From Prevotella sp. (GTDB lineage: Bacteria > Bacteroidota > Bacteroidia > Bacteroidales > Bacteroidaceae), in NCBI GenBank assembly GCA_021204735.1, contig JAJPYV010000035.1:1-9872 (forward strand): 9,872 nucleotides of DNA, in the 5' to 3' direction. The notes under the pieces are model-generated. The model was not told the DNA's origin and did not search any database. It saw nothing but the letters and a program-made list of their open reading frames with translations. Position 1 is the stretch's first letter, and every line of letters begins with the position of its first letter. Below are positions 1-8,691 of this stretch, piece by piece. Position numbers and translations under genes: made by a program.

Positions 1-20
1 TGTCTAACCAATAAAATATT

Positions 21-440
21 GTGGCTCGCATATTGTCGATAGATTACGGCAAAAAACGAACTGGCATTGCGGTCACCGATTCCCTGCAATTAATTGCAGG
101 CGGATTGGTGACTGTTGATACATCGGTACTTCTCAACTATCTGAACAGTTATATTCAGAAGGAACAAGTAGAGCGTATTGTGGTTGGAGAGCCCAAGCAA
201 TCTGATGGTTCACCAAGCGAGAACATGGGGAGAGTGCAGCAGTTCGTGAACCGTTGGCGCAAGTTACACCCCGAAATCCCAATAGAACTTTACGATGAAC
301 GGTTCACCTCCGTTCTTGCCCACAGGGCAATGATTGACGGTGGACTGCGGAAGAAGGCAAGACAGAACAAGGCTTTGGTCGATGAGATAAGTGCCACTAT
401 CATATTACAAGACTATTTGGAATCCATTAGAAAAAGATAG
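21..440 (+). CDS. ruvX: RuvX/YqgF family Holliday-junction resolvase-like nuclease
   Basis: A 139-residue protein of the YqgF/RuvX RNase H-fold family, which has been linked to Holliday junction resolution and to 16S rRNA 5'-end processing; it is cytoplasmic. The family signature is clear: an N-terminal strand with a catalytic-type Asp (SIDYGKKRTGIAVTD, D8), the VVGEPKQSDG segment around residues 54-63 with E57, the YDERFTS motif at 91-97, and a C-terminal DEISA segment with D121. The length is normal for the family, so the gene is complete. The start is GTG at 21: an in-frame TAA at 12-14 rules out any start further upstream, and the family's N-terminal strand begins right after it. def follows after 5 bases, so the two are probably co-transcribed. 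The promoter is not visible because the window starts 20 bases upstream. Confidence 0.93.
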   Translation: MARILSIDYGKKRTGIAVTDSLQLIAGGLVTVDTSVLLNYLNSYIQKEQVERIVVGEPKQSDGSPSENMGRVQQFVNRWRKLHPEIPIELYDERFTSVLAHRAMIDGGLRKKARQNKALVDEISATIILQDYLESIRKR

Positions 441-445
441 AAAGA

Positions 446-1006
446 ATGATATTACCTATATATATATACGGACAGCCCGTTTTGCGTAAAGTGTCGGAAG
501 ATATAACATCTGACTATCCGAACCTGAAAGAGTTGATTGCTAACATGTTTGAGACTCTTACAGCTTCGGAAGGTGTAGGACTTGCCGCACCGCAGATAGG
601 ACTGAACATACGACTCAGTGTGTTAGATCTTGATGTACTAAAGGATGATTTCCCTGAATACAAGGGCTTCCGCAAAGCATACATCAACCCACACATTATT
701 GAGTATGATGACAGCAAGGTGGAAACTCTTGAGGAAGGATGTCTGTCATTACCTGGAATACGTGAGAGCGTGAAACGTGCCACACGAATACTTGTGAAAT
801 ATAACGACGAGAATTTCAATGAGCATGAAGAATGGGTAGACGGTTATCTCGCCCGTGTGATGCAACACGAGTTTGACCACCTCGATGCCAAGATGTTCAT
901 CGACCGTGTTTCCCCACTGCGCCGCCAACTCATAAAAGGCAAGTTGAAAGCCTTGTTGCAAGGCCGTTACCACTGCTCTTACCGCACAAAGCCCGTAAAG
1001 AAATAG
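446..1006 (+). CDS. def: Peptide deformylase
   Basis: Peptide deformylase removes the formyl group from the N-terminal methionine of nascent proteins, using an active-site metal (usually Fe2+), in the cytoplasm at the ribosome exit. All three family motifs are present: GVGLAAPQIG at residues 43-52, EGCLS at 97-101 with metal ligand C99, and QHEFDH at 140-145 with metal ligands H141 and H145 and catalytic E142. The usual Gly two residues after the last motif is replaced (HLDAKMF), a change outside the metal site that should not abolish activity. The 186-residue length is typical. The ATG at 446 lies five bases after the ruvX stop, preceded by a purine-rich AGAAAG. The C-terminal tail (about 160-186) is basic. 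It is essential in most bacteria and is the target of actinonin. Confidence 0.96.
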   Translation: MILPIYIYGQPVLRKVSEDITSDYPNLKELIANMFETLTASEGVGLAAPQIGLNIRLSVLDLDVLKDDFPEYKGFRKAYINPHIIEYDDSKVETLEEGCLSLPGIRESVKRATRILVKYNDENFNEHEEWVDGYLARVMQHEFDHLDAKMFIDRVSPLRRQLIKGKLKALLQGRYHCSYRTKPVKK

Positions 1007-1074
1007 TGTAGTGGAAATAACGATAAACCATTAATAAATCTTTCTCCTTAAATTGTATTCGTATTAGTGTTTTT

Positions 1075-3039
1075 ATGCGCAAGATGCTCATATCCTTATT
1101 GCTTTTTGTCGTGCCTGTGCTCACATTCGCACAGTTCAGGACAAACAGACTGTTGGATGTAGGGCGGAGCGCACTCTATTATGAGGATTACGTCTTATCA
1201 ATACAATATTTCAATCAAGTGATAATGATGAAGCCATACCTTTATGAACCGTGGTTCTTAAGGGGCGTGGCGAAATTCTATCTTGACGACTATGTCGGAG
1301 CAGAGAAAGACTGTTCAGAGGCAATACGACTGAACCCTTATATCTCAGAAGTGTATGAAGTTAGAGGTCTAAGTCTCATAAAGCAAGGCAGATACGAGGA
1401 TGCTATTAAGGATTATGACAAGACAATCGAATTCTCGCCATACAACAAGGGTCTGTGGTACAACCGTGTGCTTTGCAAGATAGAGGAAAAGGACTATGAC
1501 GCTGCCAATGCCGACTTAGATTCCATGATTGTGATGTGGAAGACATACGCAAAATCATACTCTCTGAAAGCAGAGGTTTGTTTACAGCAAAAAGACACAA
1601 TCACAGCAGGCAAATACCTCGATCAAAGTCTTGAGGTAGACCCTTACGACGGTGATGTATGGGCTATGCGTGCACTAATTAGTATGTCGGACAACAAGTG
1701 GAAAGATGCCGACCAACAGCTATCGAAAGCCATTCACTTGAAACCGACAACAGCAAACAACTATGTTAACCGTGCACTTGCGAGATATAACATCAACAAC
1801 TTGCGGGGAGCACTCTCCGACTATGACAAGGCGATAGAATTAGATCCAAACAACTTCCTTGCCCACTACAACAGAGGACAGTTGCGTGTGCAGGTAGGAG
1901 ACGACAATAGAGCAATTTCCGATTTCGACTATGTTATAAGTATGGAGCCCGACAATGTGATGGCGATATACAACCGTGCCATTCTTCTTGAGCGTACAGG
2001 TGACATACAAGGGGCAATATGCGACTACTCATCGCTTATTGACGAATATCCCAACTTTTGGGCTGGATTGAGCGGAAGGGCGAGGTGCTACCGCCTACTT
2101 GGAATGACGGCGAAAGCTGAACAGGATGAGTTCCGTATATTCAAGGCACAGAATGACAAGCACAATGGTGTGCAACCTCGTTGGAGCAAGAAACAGAAAG
2201 TCAACGTTAGGAAAAAGAGTGAGATTGACTTTAACAAATATAACAACCTCGTAGTTGAGGATGAGAATAATATAGAGCACGAATATTCCACCGCATACCG
2301 TGGGCATGTGCAAAACAGGAAGGTTGACATTGTCTTCATGCCTATGTTCCAACTCTCATACAGTCAGTATGACAATGGTATGAAGTCGTACCAGGCGTTT
2401 GATCCAGATGTGGAAGATTTCAACCACAAATATAACCTTACCAACAAACTGTACGTGAAGTGTAACACATCCCCATTATCCGAAGATGAATCGCAAACAA
2501 TCTTCGATATGATTGACGTACTGACAGACAGTATTCTGATATCTCAAAACAAATCTGACGACCATTTTTTGCTTTTGCGTGCCGTAGCAAATGGAGTAGT
2601 CCAGAATTATGGTGATGCAGTTGGCGACCTAACAAAATACATACAGAACGACAGTACTTCGTCAATCGCATATTGGCAACGAGCTGTATATCAGGCACGC
2701 ATGAATGAATATAATGCCTCACAAGGTGTTGACGTAAAATTGAAGATGGCAAATGCCATGTCGGATATCAACAAGGCGATAAGTCTGAATGAGAAAAGCG
2801 CATACCTCTATTACGATCGTGGAAACCTACATGCAGCCAATAAGGACTATACCCATGCCATAGAAGACTACACCAAAGCATTGGAACTTGACCCTAATCT
2901 CGCAGAAGCATATTATAACCGTGGCATAGCGAACATCAATCTCAACGATGCCGAAAACGGTGTCCACGACCTAAGTAAAGCAGGAGAATTAGGACTGTAC
3001 GACGCATACAGCATAATCAAGAAATACAGTAAAAAGTAA
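1075..3039 (+). CDS. Secreted tetratricopeptide-repeat protein
   Basis: A 654-residue protein with a signal peptide (residues 1-20: MRK, then a hydrophobic core, ending TFAQ), so it is probably exported to the periplasm or outer membrane. Two TPR arrays are visible. The first, about residues 24-355, has many repeats with the TPR pattern, for example ALSDYDKAIELDPNN around 246-260. The second, about 495-645, contains HAIEDYTKALELDPN near 594-608. A linker of roughly 135 residues between them lacks the TPR pattern and includes a Lys/Arg-rich stretch (about 370-382). TPR arrays normally bind proteins and no catalytic domain is seen, so the role is probably scaffolding or envelope assembly; the partner is unknown. 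TPR genes next to def are a familiar arrangement in Bacteroidales. The ATG at 1075 is chosen because it starts the signal peptide; the ATG at 1084 would remove its basic N-terminus. The 68-base gap after def shows no clear promoter. Confidence 0.88.
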   Translation: MRKMLISLLLFVVPVLTFAQFRTNRLLDVGRSALYYEDYVLSIQYFNQVIMMKPYLYEPWFLRGVAKFYLDDYVGAEKDCSEAIRLNPYISEVYEVRGLSLIKQGRYEDAIKDYDKTIEFSPYNKGLWYNRVLCKIEEKDYDAANADLDSMIVMWKTYAKSYSLKAEVCLQQKDTITAGKYLDQSLEVDPYDGDVWAMRALISMSDNKWKDADQQLSKAIHLKPTTANNYVNRALARYNINNLRGALSDYDKAIELDPNNFLAHYNRGQLRVQVGDDNRAISDFDYVISMEPDNVMAIYNRAILLERTGDIQGAICDYSSLIDEYPNFWAGLSGRARCYRLLGMTAKAEQDEFRIFKAQNDKHNGVQPRWSKKQKVNVRKKSEIDFNKYNNLVVEDENNIEHEYSTAYRGHVQNRKVDIVFMPMFQLSYSQYDNGMKSYQAFDPDVEDFNHKYNLTNKLYVKCNTSPLSEDESQTIFDMIDVLTDSILISQNKSDDHFLLLRAVANGVVQNYGDAVGDLTKYIQNDSTSSIAYWQRAVYQARMNEYNASQGVDVKLKMANAMSDINKAISLNEKSAYLYYDRGNLHAANKDYTHAIEDYTKALELDPNLAEAYYNRGIANINLNDAENGVHDLSKAGELGLYDAYSIIKKYSKK

Positions 3040-3046
3040 AGAGCTA

Positions 3047-4129
3047 TCAAAATCCGTATATCTCTTTCAACTTATCACCCAAGTTATTGCCACGCAAATC
3101 AATTGCGATTATCTTGCCATCCTTATCAAGAAGGACGTTTGCAGGTATTGCGGTGATGCCGTATGTTGAAGCACCCTCTGATTTCCACGCCTTCAAATCA
3201 CTAAGTTGCGGCCACTCCATACCAAGATTATCTATTGCAGCCTTCCATGCGTCTGCTTTATTGTCAAACGAGATACCTACAATCTCAAAACCTGCTGAAT
3301 TGTATTTCTTATAGTTCTCCACAACGTTAGGCATTTCCTGTCGGCATGGTCCACACCAGCTTGCCCAGAAGTCAATCAACACATAGTTGCCTTTACCACA
3401 CCACTCGCTCAACTTTCTCGGATTGTTCTCTGTATCGTTCATTGTCAAATCAACAAACATTTTGCCTGTCATCCTCTTTTCTAATGCAGCCAACTGATTC
3501 TTTGCAATTGTCATTGCAGGGTGGTTATAATAAGGAGCATTACTGTCAAGCAGGTCTTTCAACTCATCATATTCAAGGTTGTAAATCACTTGACTGATGT
3601 AAATTGCTGGTATCAGGTTGTCCTTGTTTTCCATTATAATCTTAAGTTGGTCAGCCGCCATTGCATCAGTAATTTCATCATATTTCTTCTCAAGTTCCTG
3701 CATTTTTGCAGCCCCCGCCTCACTCTCGTCTTTCGACAGCGATTCTGCCTCAGCCATTATCTCACTTATTGAGGCAGCATACTTGTCATCAATCTCCTTG
3801 TCATAATCGAACAGCTTCTTGTTCATATCCGAACCTGAAAAAGTATGTGTTGTAAAATCAACATCTATCGGAGTTCCATCGTTGAAGAAAGATATACGGT
3901 AATTCCCGAAGTACAATGAAAGTATGTCATTTAGTGTCTTGGTGCCCGTGAGTGTGAAAACGCCATTGGTAACATCAAACTTTTCCGTAGAATTACGGTC
4001 GTTGTTCACAACTAACACAACCTCTTTCACATCCTGGGGCACAACGCCCATGATTTTAAAATCAGTATCTTGAGCCTGCATAGCAAGAGCAGACACAGCC
4101 AATAATATCAATGACAATAATTTTCTCAT
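3047..4129 (-). CDS. TlpA-like periplasmic thioredoxin with DUF4369-type N-terminal domain
   Basis: A 360-residue exported thiol-disulfide oxidoreductase. A signal peptide occupies residues 1-20 (MRKLLSLILLAVSALAMQAQ). Next comes a DUF4369-like beta-rich domain (about 25-120), then a charged, Glu/Lys-rich helical segment (about 108-220), and finally a TlpA/ResA-type thioredoxin domain (about 225-360). That domain has the redox motif WCGPC, with cysteines C259 and C262, and the cis-proline loop TAIPANV with P329. Such proteins keep periplasmic thiols reduced, for example in cytochrome maturation or oxidative stress; the substrate is unknown. An ATG at 4195 would give a 22-residue extension, but that would bury the signal peptide and lies almost on the predicted transcription start. 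The start at 4129 is therefore preferred, with AAGGA just upstream. It converges on the TPR gene with only 7 bases between the stop codons. Confidence 0.92.
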   Translation of the reverse strand: MRKLLSLILLAVSALAMQAQDTDFKIMGVVPQDVKEVVLVVNNDRNSTEKFDVTNGVFTLTGTKTLNDILSLYFGNYRISFFNDGTPIDVDFTTHTFSGSDMNKKLFDYDKEIDDKYAASISEIMAEAESLSKDESEAGAAKMQELEKKYDEITDAMAADQLKIIMENKDNLIPAIYISQVIYNLEYDELKDLLDSNAPYYNHPAMTIAKNQLAALEKRMTGKMFVDLTMNDTENNPRKLSEWCGKGNYVLIDFWASWCGPCRQEMPNVVENYKKYNSAGFEIVGISFDNKADAWKAAIDNLGMEWPQLSDLKAWKSEGASTYGITAIPANVLLDKDGKIIAIDLRGNNLGDKLKEIYGF

Positions 4130-4201
4130 ATCCTTAAAGTGTTTAATGATTAATCTTGTTAATAATTTCTTCTCATAGATTGCCCATTCGTTCAACCCCT
4201 A

Positions 4202-4209
4202 CAAAGATA
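4202..4209 (-). promoter_or_regulatory. Bacteroidetes-type -7 promoter box of the TlpA-like gene
   Basis: Read on the - strand these bases are TATCTTTG, an exact match to the Bacteroidetes sigma-ABfr -7 consensus TAnnTTTG. The -33 element is weak: only a TTT-containing stretch lies about 20 bases upstream (near 4230-4233). Transcription would start close to 4195, giving a leader of about 65 nucleotides before the ATG at 4129. The box lies in the only sizeable intergenic gap of the window, between hsdR and the TlpA-like gene. Confidence 0.6.
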
Positions 4210-4254
4210 TGGATTTTTTATTAAATCAGAAATTATTTGCCGAAACACTTTAAC

Positions 4255-7200
4255 TTAATCGATTTTTCTGTCGCCCAAAATGAAATCTTTTATGAAATCT
4301 CTGATTTTTGCTCTTAGTCTTAAACCTGAAATAGTTACGTCTTCCCTCTTTTCAAAATAAGCCTTAGCCATATCTTTATCTACCGTTTCCAATAAATTAC
4401 TAAACCGGTTATTCTCGTTAATATTATTGTTAGTAACATGCGCATAAACAAGTTGTCTTAAACCCACTTCATCCATACCGAACAATTCAGAAATTTTGTG
4501 GATTTGGTCGTTTCTTGCATTTTTCTCGTATTCCAATACATAATCGTAGAAACTTTTGCCAATATCCAATGAAACATTTCCACTTTCATAATCATGTATA
4601 AACTGCTCAGCAAAACCTTGTTGTTTTTGCGTTAAAAAAGCGTATGACTTATGCAGGTCAGCCAATACAGCCTGACGTTCTTGTTCACTTACATTTCCAC
4701 CTTCAAGCACTTTATGATACTTTTCAAAACGACTATTCATAAAGTAGGCATCTATTATTCCTGTATCTCTCTCCGTAATATAAGATTCAACCTCGTATGG
4801 CAAATCGGTAGTCACGCCTCCTCCTCCACCGTATGACAGTTCTTTATATCTGGATGTAAGCACCTTATAATCAAATTCATCCAAATCCACAATTATGTCA
4901 GTCGACTTTCCTTGCTCATTTTTCAAAAAATAATGTTTTTTAGTCCAACGAAAACCCTGTATCCTTGCCGCTTCAAGATGCTCACTAAACTCTCTGAACA
5001 ATTTGGCAAATTTCCCTCTATCGGCAGGGTCATCAGGAAGTCTATCAAAATTCTCTATCTTGGCTTGATCGAATATATATTTTATCTCACCAAAGAGTTC
5101 ATTCATTCTCTTAAGATTGTGATACAATCGGTTTACAAACAATCCCAATGGCTTATCGCCAGAATACAGTTTAACAGCCTTTTCTATATTCTGCTCCATT
5201 GTGTGGGGACGACGGTAATATTTTATCGTTCCGAAAGGCTTATCTGGACCGAATAAACGATTTGTTCTACTAAATGCCTGAATTATATTCTCATATTCAA
5301 GTACTTTATCAATATACAGCGTATTAATCCATTTCGAGTCAAAACCAGTAAGCATTTGATCAACCACAATGAGAATATTGATTTGCTCTTTTGGTTTATC
5401 TGCAATCTTGCCGTATGGTTTCTTATGAGAAAGTCTCAACGAAATATCCTTTTTGAACGAAGCATGCGTGGAAATTGTAAAATGCTGGTTGAACATCACA
5501 TTATAATCTCCAATGATTTCAGCCAAGCCCTCTTCCTTGAATATTTCGCTGTCATTATTATCAACGTTTGGATCAAACAATGCCGTAACATTGATTTCTT
5601 TAAATTCGTCTTTGAACAGTCTGTAATACTGTATCGCTTCTGAGATGGAATGGGTTGCAAGCAGAGCGTGGAATTTACCATCCTGGCTAAGCGTAAACCA
5701 TCCATCCTTGATATCCTTAACAACAGCCCCATGATGATTTGGATTGTCGTTATATTGTGAATTTGGTAAAAAATCTTCAATACCATTAATATATTTTCCA
5801 TCTTTTACATAGCCTGCCATAGGCGTAACGGACGGTCTCATAAATTGCTGGTATATTTTTTTCTTTTTTTCATCAGCCAAAGCTTCTTGTTCGGTTTTTG
5901 CCTTTGCTTTATCCAATGCTATCACTTTGCGTAAATCACGGTCTTTATATGTCAGTACCTTATATGGGTCAAATCCTAATACGTTCTTGTCTCGGATACC
6001 ATCAGCAATGCTATAACGGTGCCGTTCATCACCAAACACAGTACTTGTGGTGTTCATTCTCCTTTCGTTCTCCTTTTGAATAGGCGTACCAGTAAAACCG
6101 AAAAACAGAGCATTTGGAAACATTTGTTTTATAGCAATCATCATTTCACCGAATGTTGAGCGGTGACATTCGTCAACGATAAACACAAGGTGTTTATCCT
6201 GTATTCTCTCAATGTCAGCAGCACGTCTTTTTTTCTGTTCATCGTTTACACGACTCATTTTCTGGATAGATGTTACAATCAAAGTATCTTTTATGTTGTC
6301 ACTTTTCAACTTTGAGACAAGCACATCTGTATTTTCCGTTGCCTGTACATATTCACTTGCTTCCGCAAAAGATCGGTACTCCTCAAGCGACTGCACTCCT
6401 AATTCTATCCTATCCATCAGGAAAACCACCTTGTGGGCATAACCCGAATTGGCAATAAGCTGGGCTGACTTAAAACTCGTCATTGTCTTGCCACTGCCTG
6501 TGGTGTGCCAAATATAACCACCCAACTGATTTCTTTGATACCACTTGTTATTCTTAACCCTAATACTGATTGCATTGGCTGCATAATATTGATAACTGCG
6601 TAAAACTTTCAATATCCCTTCAGCATGGTCGGCTACGGTATAATAACCAATCATCTGATGTGCCATCGGAATTGATAGAAAAACGGATGCTATTTTCTGC
6701 CAGTCGTTTATCGGTTCGTTGTTAAAGTCTGCCCAATGAAAATAATAATCACGGTTGAATTGCCCTCTTTGTCCTGGATTTGCGAAATATATTGTCTCCT
6801 CAGGGTTCATTGCAACAAAGATTTGTACCAATGCAAACAAACCACTAAACACTCCTTCATGAGAGTATTTCTCAATCTGGTTTGCAGCCTGTCGAGCAGG
6901 AACTTTACTGCTTTTCAGTTCCACATGGATTACTGGCATGCCGTTTATCAGCAAACAAAAATCGCCTCGTCTGTCTCGTGATATAGGATTATGACTTTTA
7001 AAAATAGGCTGACGTGCTATTTGGTAAGTGCTTTTACCGCCCGCTATCTCGTGCTTATCATATATTTTCAGACTGACTTCCTTGCCAAAATGCAATTTGT
7101 CGTTCTTGTTGTCACGTGTTATTGATACAGTCTTTCCATTTATAAAACCATTCAATGCCAAAGGATTACCAAGATCCTGAATTTTTTCAAGAATTTGCCC

Positions 7201-7389
7201 CATCTCACCTTTTGTGAGAGGCTGGTCGTTGAGCCTGTCTATTCCTCTGTTATTGTTAAAGAGTATATTAGCCCAATTATCTATCAATATCTCCTCATCA
7301 GGATACATGATTATTTTATCTGACCACCCATGTTTGGTCAGTTCGATTATCAGGGCCTCCTCAAAATCTTTTTCGTTGTCAAATCCCAT
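4255..7389 (-). CDS. hsdR: Type I restriction enzyme R subunit (HsdR)
   Basis: HsdR is the motor and nuclease subunit of a type I restriction complex (R2M2S); it translocates DNA using ATP and cuts at a distance from unmethylated sites. The 1044-residue length is normal. An N-terminal PD-(D/E)xK nuclease has D143 and the E157-x-K159 pair in HVELKSSK. The SF2 helicase motor follows: Walker A TTGSGKT at 296-302, DECH at 406-409, TGTP at 433-436, motif V (VDQMLTGFD) at 676-684, and motif VI (QAFSRTNR) at 704-711. The rest is the helical C-terminal region, probably for binding M2S. A run of five glycines lies in the C-terminal third (KELSYGGGGGVTTD). The gene starts 9 bases after the hsdS stop, so it is the last gene of an hsdM-hsdS-hsdR operon. 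No frameshift is seen. It needs M and S to cut, so its activity depends on the state of hsdM. Confidence 0.97.
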   Translation of the reverse strand: MGFDNEKDFEEALIIELTKHGWSDKIIMYPDEEILIDNWANILFNNNRGIDRLNDQPLTKGEMGQILEKIQDLGNPLALNGFINGKTVSITRDNKNDKLHFGKEVSLKIYDKHEIAGGKSTYQIARQPIFKSHNPISRDRRGDFCLLINGMPVIHVELKSSKVPARQAANQIEKYSHEGVFSGLFALVQIFVAMNPEETIYFANPGQRGQFNRDYYFHWADFNNEPINDWQKIASVFLSIPMAHQMIGYYTVADHAEGILKVLRSYQYYAANAISIRVKNNKWYQRNQLGGYIWHTTGSGKTMTSFKSAQLIANSGYAHKVVFLMDRIELGVQSLEEYRSFAEASEYVQATENTDVLVSKLKSDNIKDTLIVTSIQKMSRVNDEQKKRRAADIERIQDKHLVFIVDECHRSTFGEMMIAIKQMFPNALFFGFTGTPIQKENERRMNTTSTVFGDERHRYSIADGIRDKNVLGFDPYKVLTYKDRDLRKVIALDKAKAKTEQEALADEKKKKIYQQFMRPSVTPMAGYVKDGKYINGIEDFLPNSQYNDNPNHHGAVVKDIKDGWFTLSQDGKFHALLATHSISEAIQYYRLFKDEFKEINVTALFDPNVDNNDSEIFKEEGLAEIIGDYNVMFNQHFTISTHASFKKDISLRLSHKKPYGKIADKPKEQINILIVVDQMLTGFDSKWINTLYIDKVLEYENIIQAFSRTNRLFGPDKPFGTIKYYRRPHTMEQNIEKAVKLYSGDKPLGLFVNRLYHNLKRMNELFGEIKYIFDQAKIENFDRLPDDPADRGKFAKLFREFSEHLEAARIQGFRWTKKHYFLKNEQGKSTDIIVDLDEFDYKVLTSRYKELSYGGGGGVTTDLPYEVESYITERDTGIIDAYFMNSRFEKYHKVLEGGNVSEQERQAVLADLHKSYAFLTQKQQGFAEQFIHDYESGNVSLDIGKSFYDYVLEYEKNARNDQIHKISELFGMDEVGLRQLVYAHVTNNNINENNRFSNLLETVDKDMAKAYFEKREDVTISGLRLRAKIRDFIKDFILGDRKID

Positions 7390-7398
7390 ATCCGTATT

Positions 7399-8661
7399 TT
7401 ATTGTTGCACAAACATTTTCCGCAATAATGCTTGCTTTATGTTCCGCAGTTTCTGTATTTTTTGCTCAAGTTTGCTGTTCAAATTATCAAGGGTAGTAAA
7501 CAAAGATGCTATCTTTCTTTGTTCCTCTATATCTAACGGTTTACTAATAGGTGTATTGAAAAAATCTTCTGAACTAATATTAAGTAGTCCATGATTTCTT
7601 GCTCCCTCTGCTGCACAATCAGCTATATGAGAGTGCCATTTATCTGTATTAAAATAATGCACCAAAAAATCTGATGAAACAGATTGATCTTTTAGTTTAA
7701 AAACAAGATATAATGTTGACAATACACCAGCGTCATAATCCTCCAATCGCTTTACTGCCCCATAAGGAGAGCTATCTGATGTACTTCTATTGTATGCAAA
7801 TTCTCCATTCTCAATAACATAGTAACCGCTTACATCTTTTGCTGCTATACGGCTTTTAAAAAAATCTGTCTGTGCTATTAATCCATATTGTGCCGATATC
7901 GTTAAAGGTAAAGATACTTGACTATTAACATTTTTACGATTTACAAGTTCAGCTATTTTATTGAGTTTTATCGTTTTCCAATCCCCATCAAAACCTTTTA
8001 ATCTAATATGCGGTTTAGAATTATCGCCATTTAAATCAACGAACATTTTTTGCAATAATGCCTGCTTGATATTACGCTGTTTCTCTAACTTTTGTTCAAG
8101 TTTATTGATTAGATTATCAAGGGTTGTGAAGAAAGATCCAATTTTTCTTTGCTCGTCAATCTCAGTCGGACAAGAAATCGGCATTTCTGAAAATATCGTA
8201 TCACTTATTGAAAATCTGTCTGAACGTGCACCAGAATTTCCATTCTCTATCATAAAACTATGCCATGCAGAACTTTTAAAGAAATAATCGAGATATTGAA
8301 AATCCATTGAATCTATATTTCTTAGTCTAAAAACATAATAGAGTGGAGACATTACGCCAACATAGCCAAGTTTATTTCTGTTTATCGGTCCAACTGGTGC
8401 TGTTGTTGAGATACGAGGGTTATAGACATAATCATTTTGTTCAACAAGATAATATGCCGAGATATTATTTTCATTAGCTATGTTACGATCAAAGAAATCT
8501 CTTTGGTCAATAACGCCCAATTCTGCAGAATTTGTCAACACAACAGAATATTCACGTTTTATATTCTTATCCCTAATTTTATAAGAAATGTCATGTAATG
8601 GAACATTTTTCCACTCATCCTCAAATCCTTTAAATCTTATGTCTGGTACATTCTTTCTCAT
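7399..8661 (-). CDS. hsdS: Type I restriction-modification specificity subunit (HsdS)
   Basis: HsdS sets the DNA target for both methylation and restriction, with each of its two target-recognition domains (TRDs) reading one half of a bipartite site. The 420-residue protein shows the full plan: TRD1 at about residues 10-165, a central conserved helix region at about 165-210 (EIDEQRKIGSFFTTLDNL), TRD2 at about 217-375, and a C-terminal conserved helix region at about 377-420 (IEEQRKIASLFTTLDNL). The two halves are paralogous: both open with IR-KGF-(D/E)-W and share patterns such as L(T)xSA-xGxI-Q-DFF, although the TRDs have diverged. It lies 30 bases after the hsdM C-terminal piece and 9 before hsdR, in the same direction. 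The leader is A-rich without a Shine-Dalgarno site. It appears intact. No recombinase gene or second hsdS is visible in the window. Confidence 0.96.
   Translation of the reverse strand: MRKNVPDIRFKGFEDEWKNVPLHDISYKIRDKNIKREYSVVLTNSAELGVIDQRDFFDRNIANENNISAYYLVEQNDYVYNPRISTTAPVGPINRNKLGYVGVMSPLYYVFRLRNIDSMDFQYLDYFFKSSAWHSFMIENGNSGARSDRFSISDTIFSEMPISCPTEIDEQRKIGSFFTTLDNLINKLEQKLEKQRNIKQALLQKMFVDLNGDNSKPHIRLKGFDGDWKTIKLNKIAELVNRKNVNSQVSLPLTISAQYGLIAQTDFFKSRIAAKDVSGYYVIENGEFAYNRSTSDSSPYGAVKRLEDYDAGVLSTLYLVFKLKDQSVSSDFLVHYFNTDKWHSHIADCAAEGARNHGLLNISSEDFFNTPISKPLDIEEQRKIASLFTTLDNLNSKLEQKIQKLRNIKQALLRKMFVQQ
7410..7530. repeat. HsdS conserved-region repeat, C-terminal copy
   Basis: DNA of the C-terminal conserved helix region of hsdS. 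It is a same-orientation imperfect repeat of 8041-8160, sharing blocks such as GCAATAATGC and ATTATCAAGGG. It encodes the QRKI...TTLDNL...NIKQALL...KMF helix in both copies. Such direct repeats are normal for two-TRD HsdS proteins and can support recombination that swaps or deletes a TRD. Confidence 0.8.
8041..8160. repeat. HsdS conserved-region repeat, central copy
   Basis: DNA of the central conserved helix region of hsdS, the partner of 7410-7530 and in the same orientation about 630 bases away, a distance equal to one TRD plus one conserved region. The copies have diverged by scattered substitutions, so the duplication is old rather than recent. Confidence 0.8.
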
Positions 8662-8691
8662 GTTTTTTGTTGAATTTTTAGAAACTTAAAA

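Noticed and set aside
514..973. - strand frames opposite def
   Set aside because: def is unambiguous with all three motifs; the opposite frames are shadows.
4805..4835. Five-glycine run in HsdR as a phase-variable simple repeat
   Set aside because: The codons are a short GGN mix, not a long homopolymer or uniform repeat, so slippage is unlikely.
4912..5256. Several 60-115-codon + strand frames opposite hsdR
   Set aside because: They lie fully antisense to a well-conserved hsdR with all motifs and have no recognisable domains or leaders.
7961..8287. Open + strand frame antisense to hsdS, with a similar one at 7214-7594
   Set aside because: The two look alike only because they are shadows of the two repeated conserved regions of hsdS. 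There is no start signal or protein family match.
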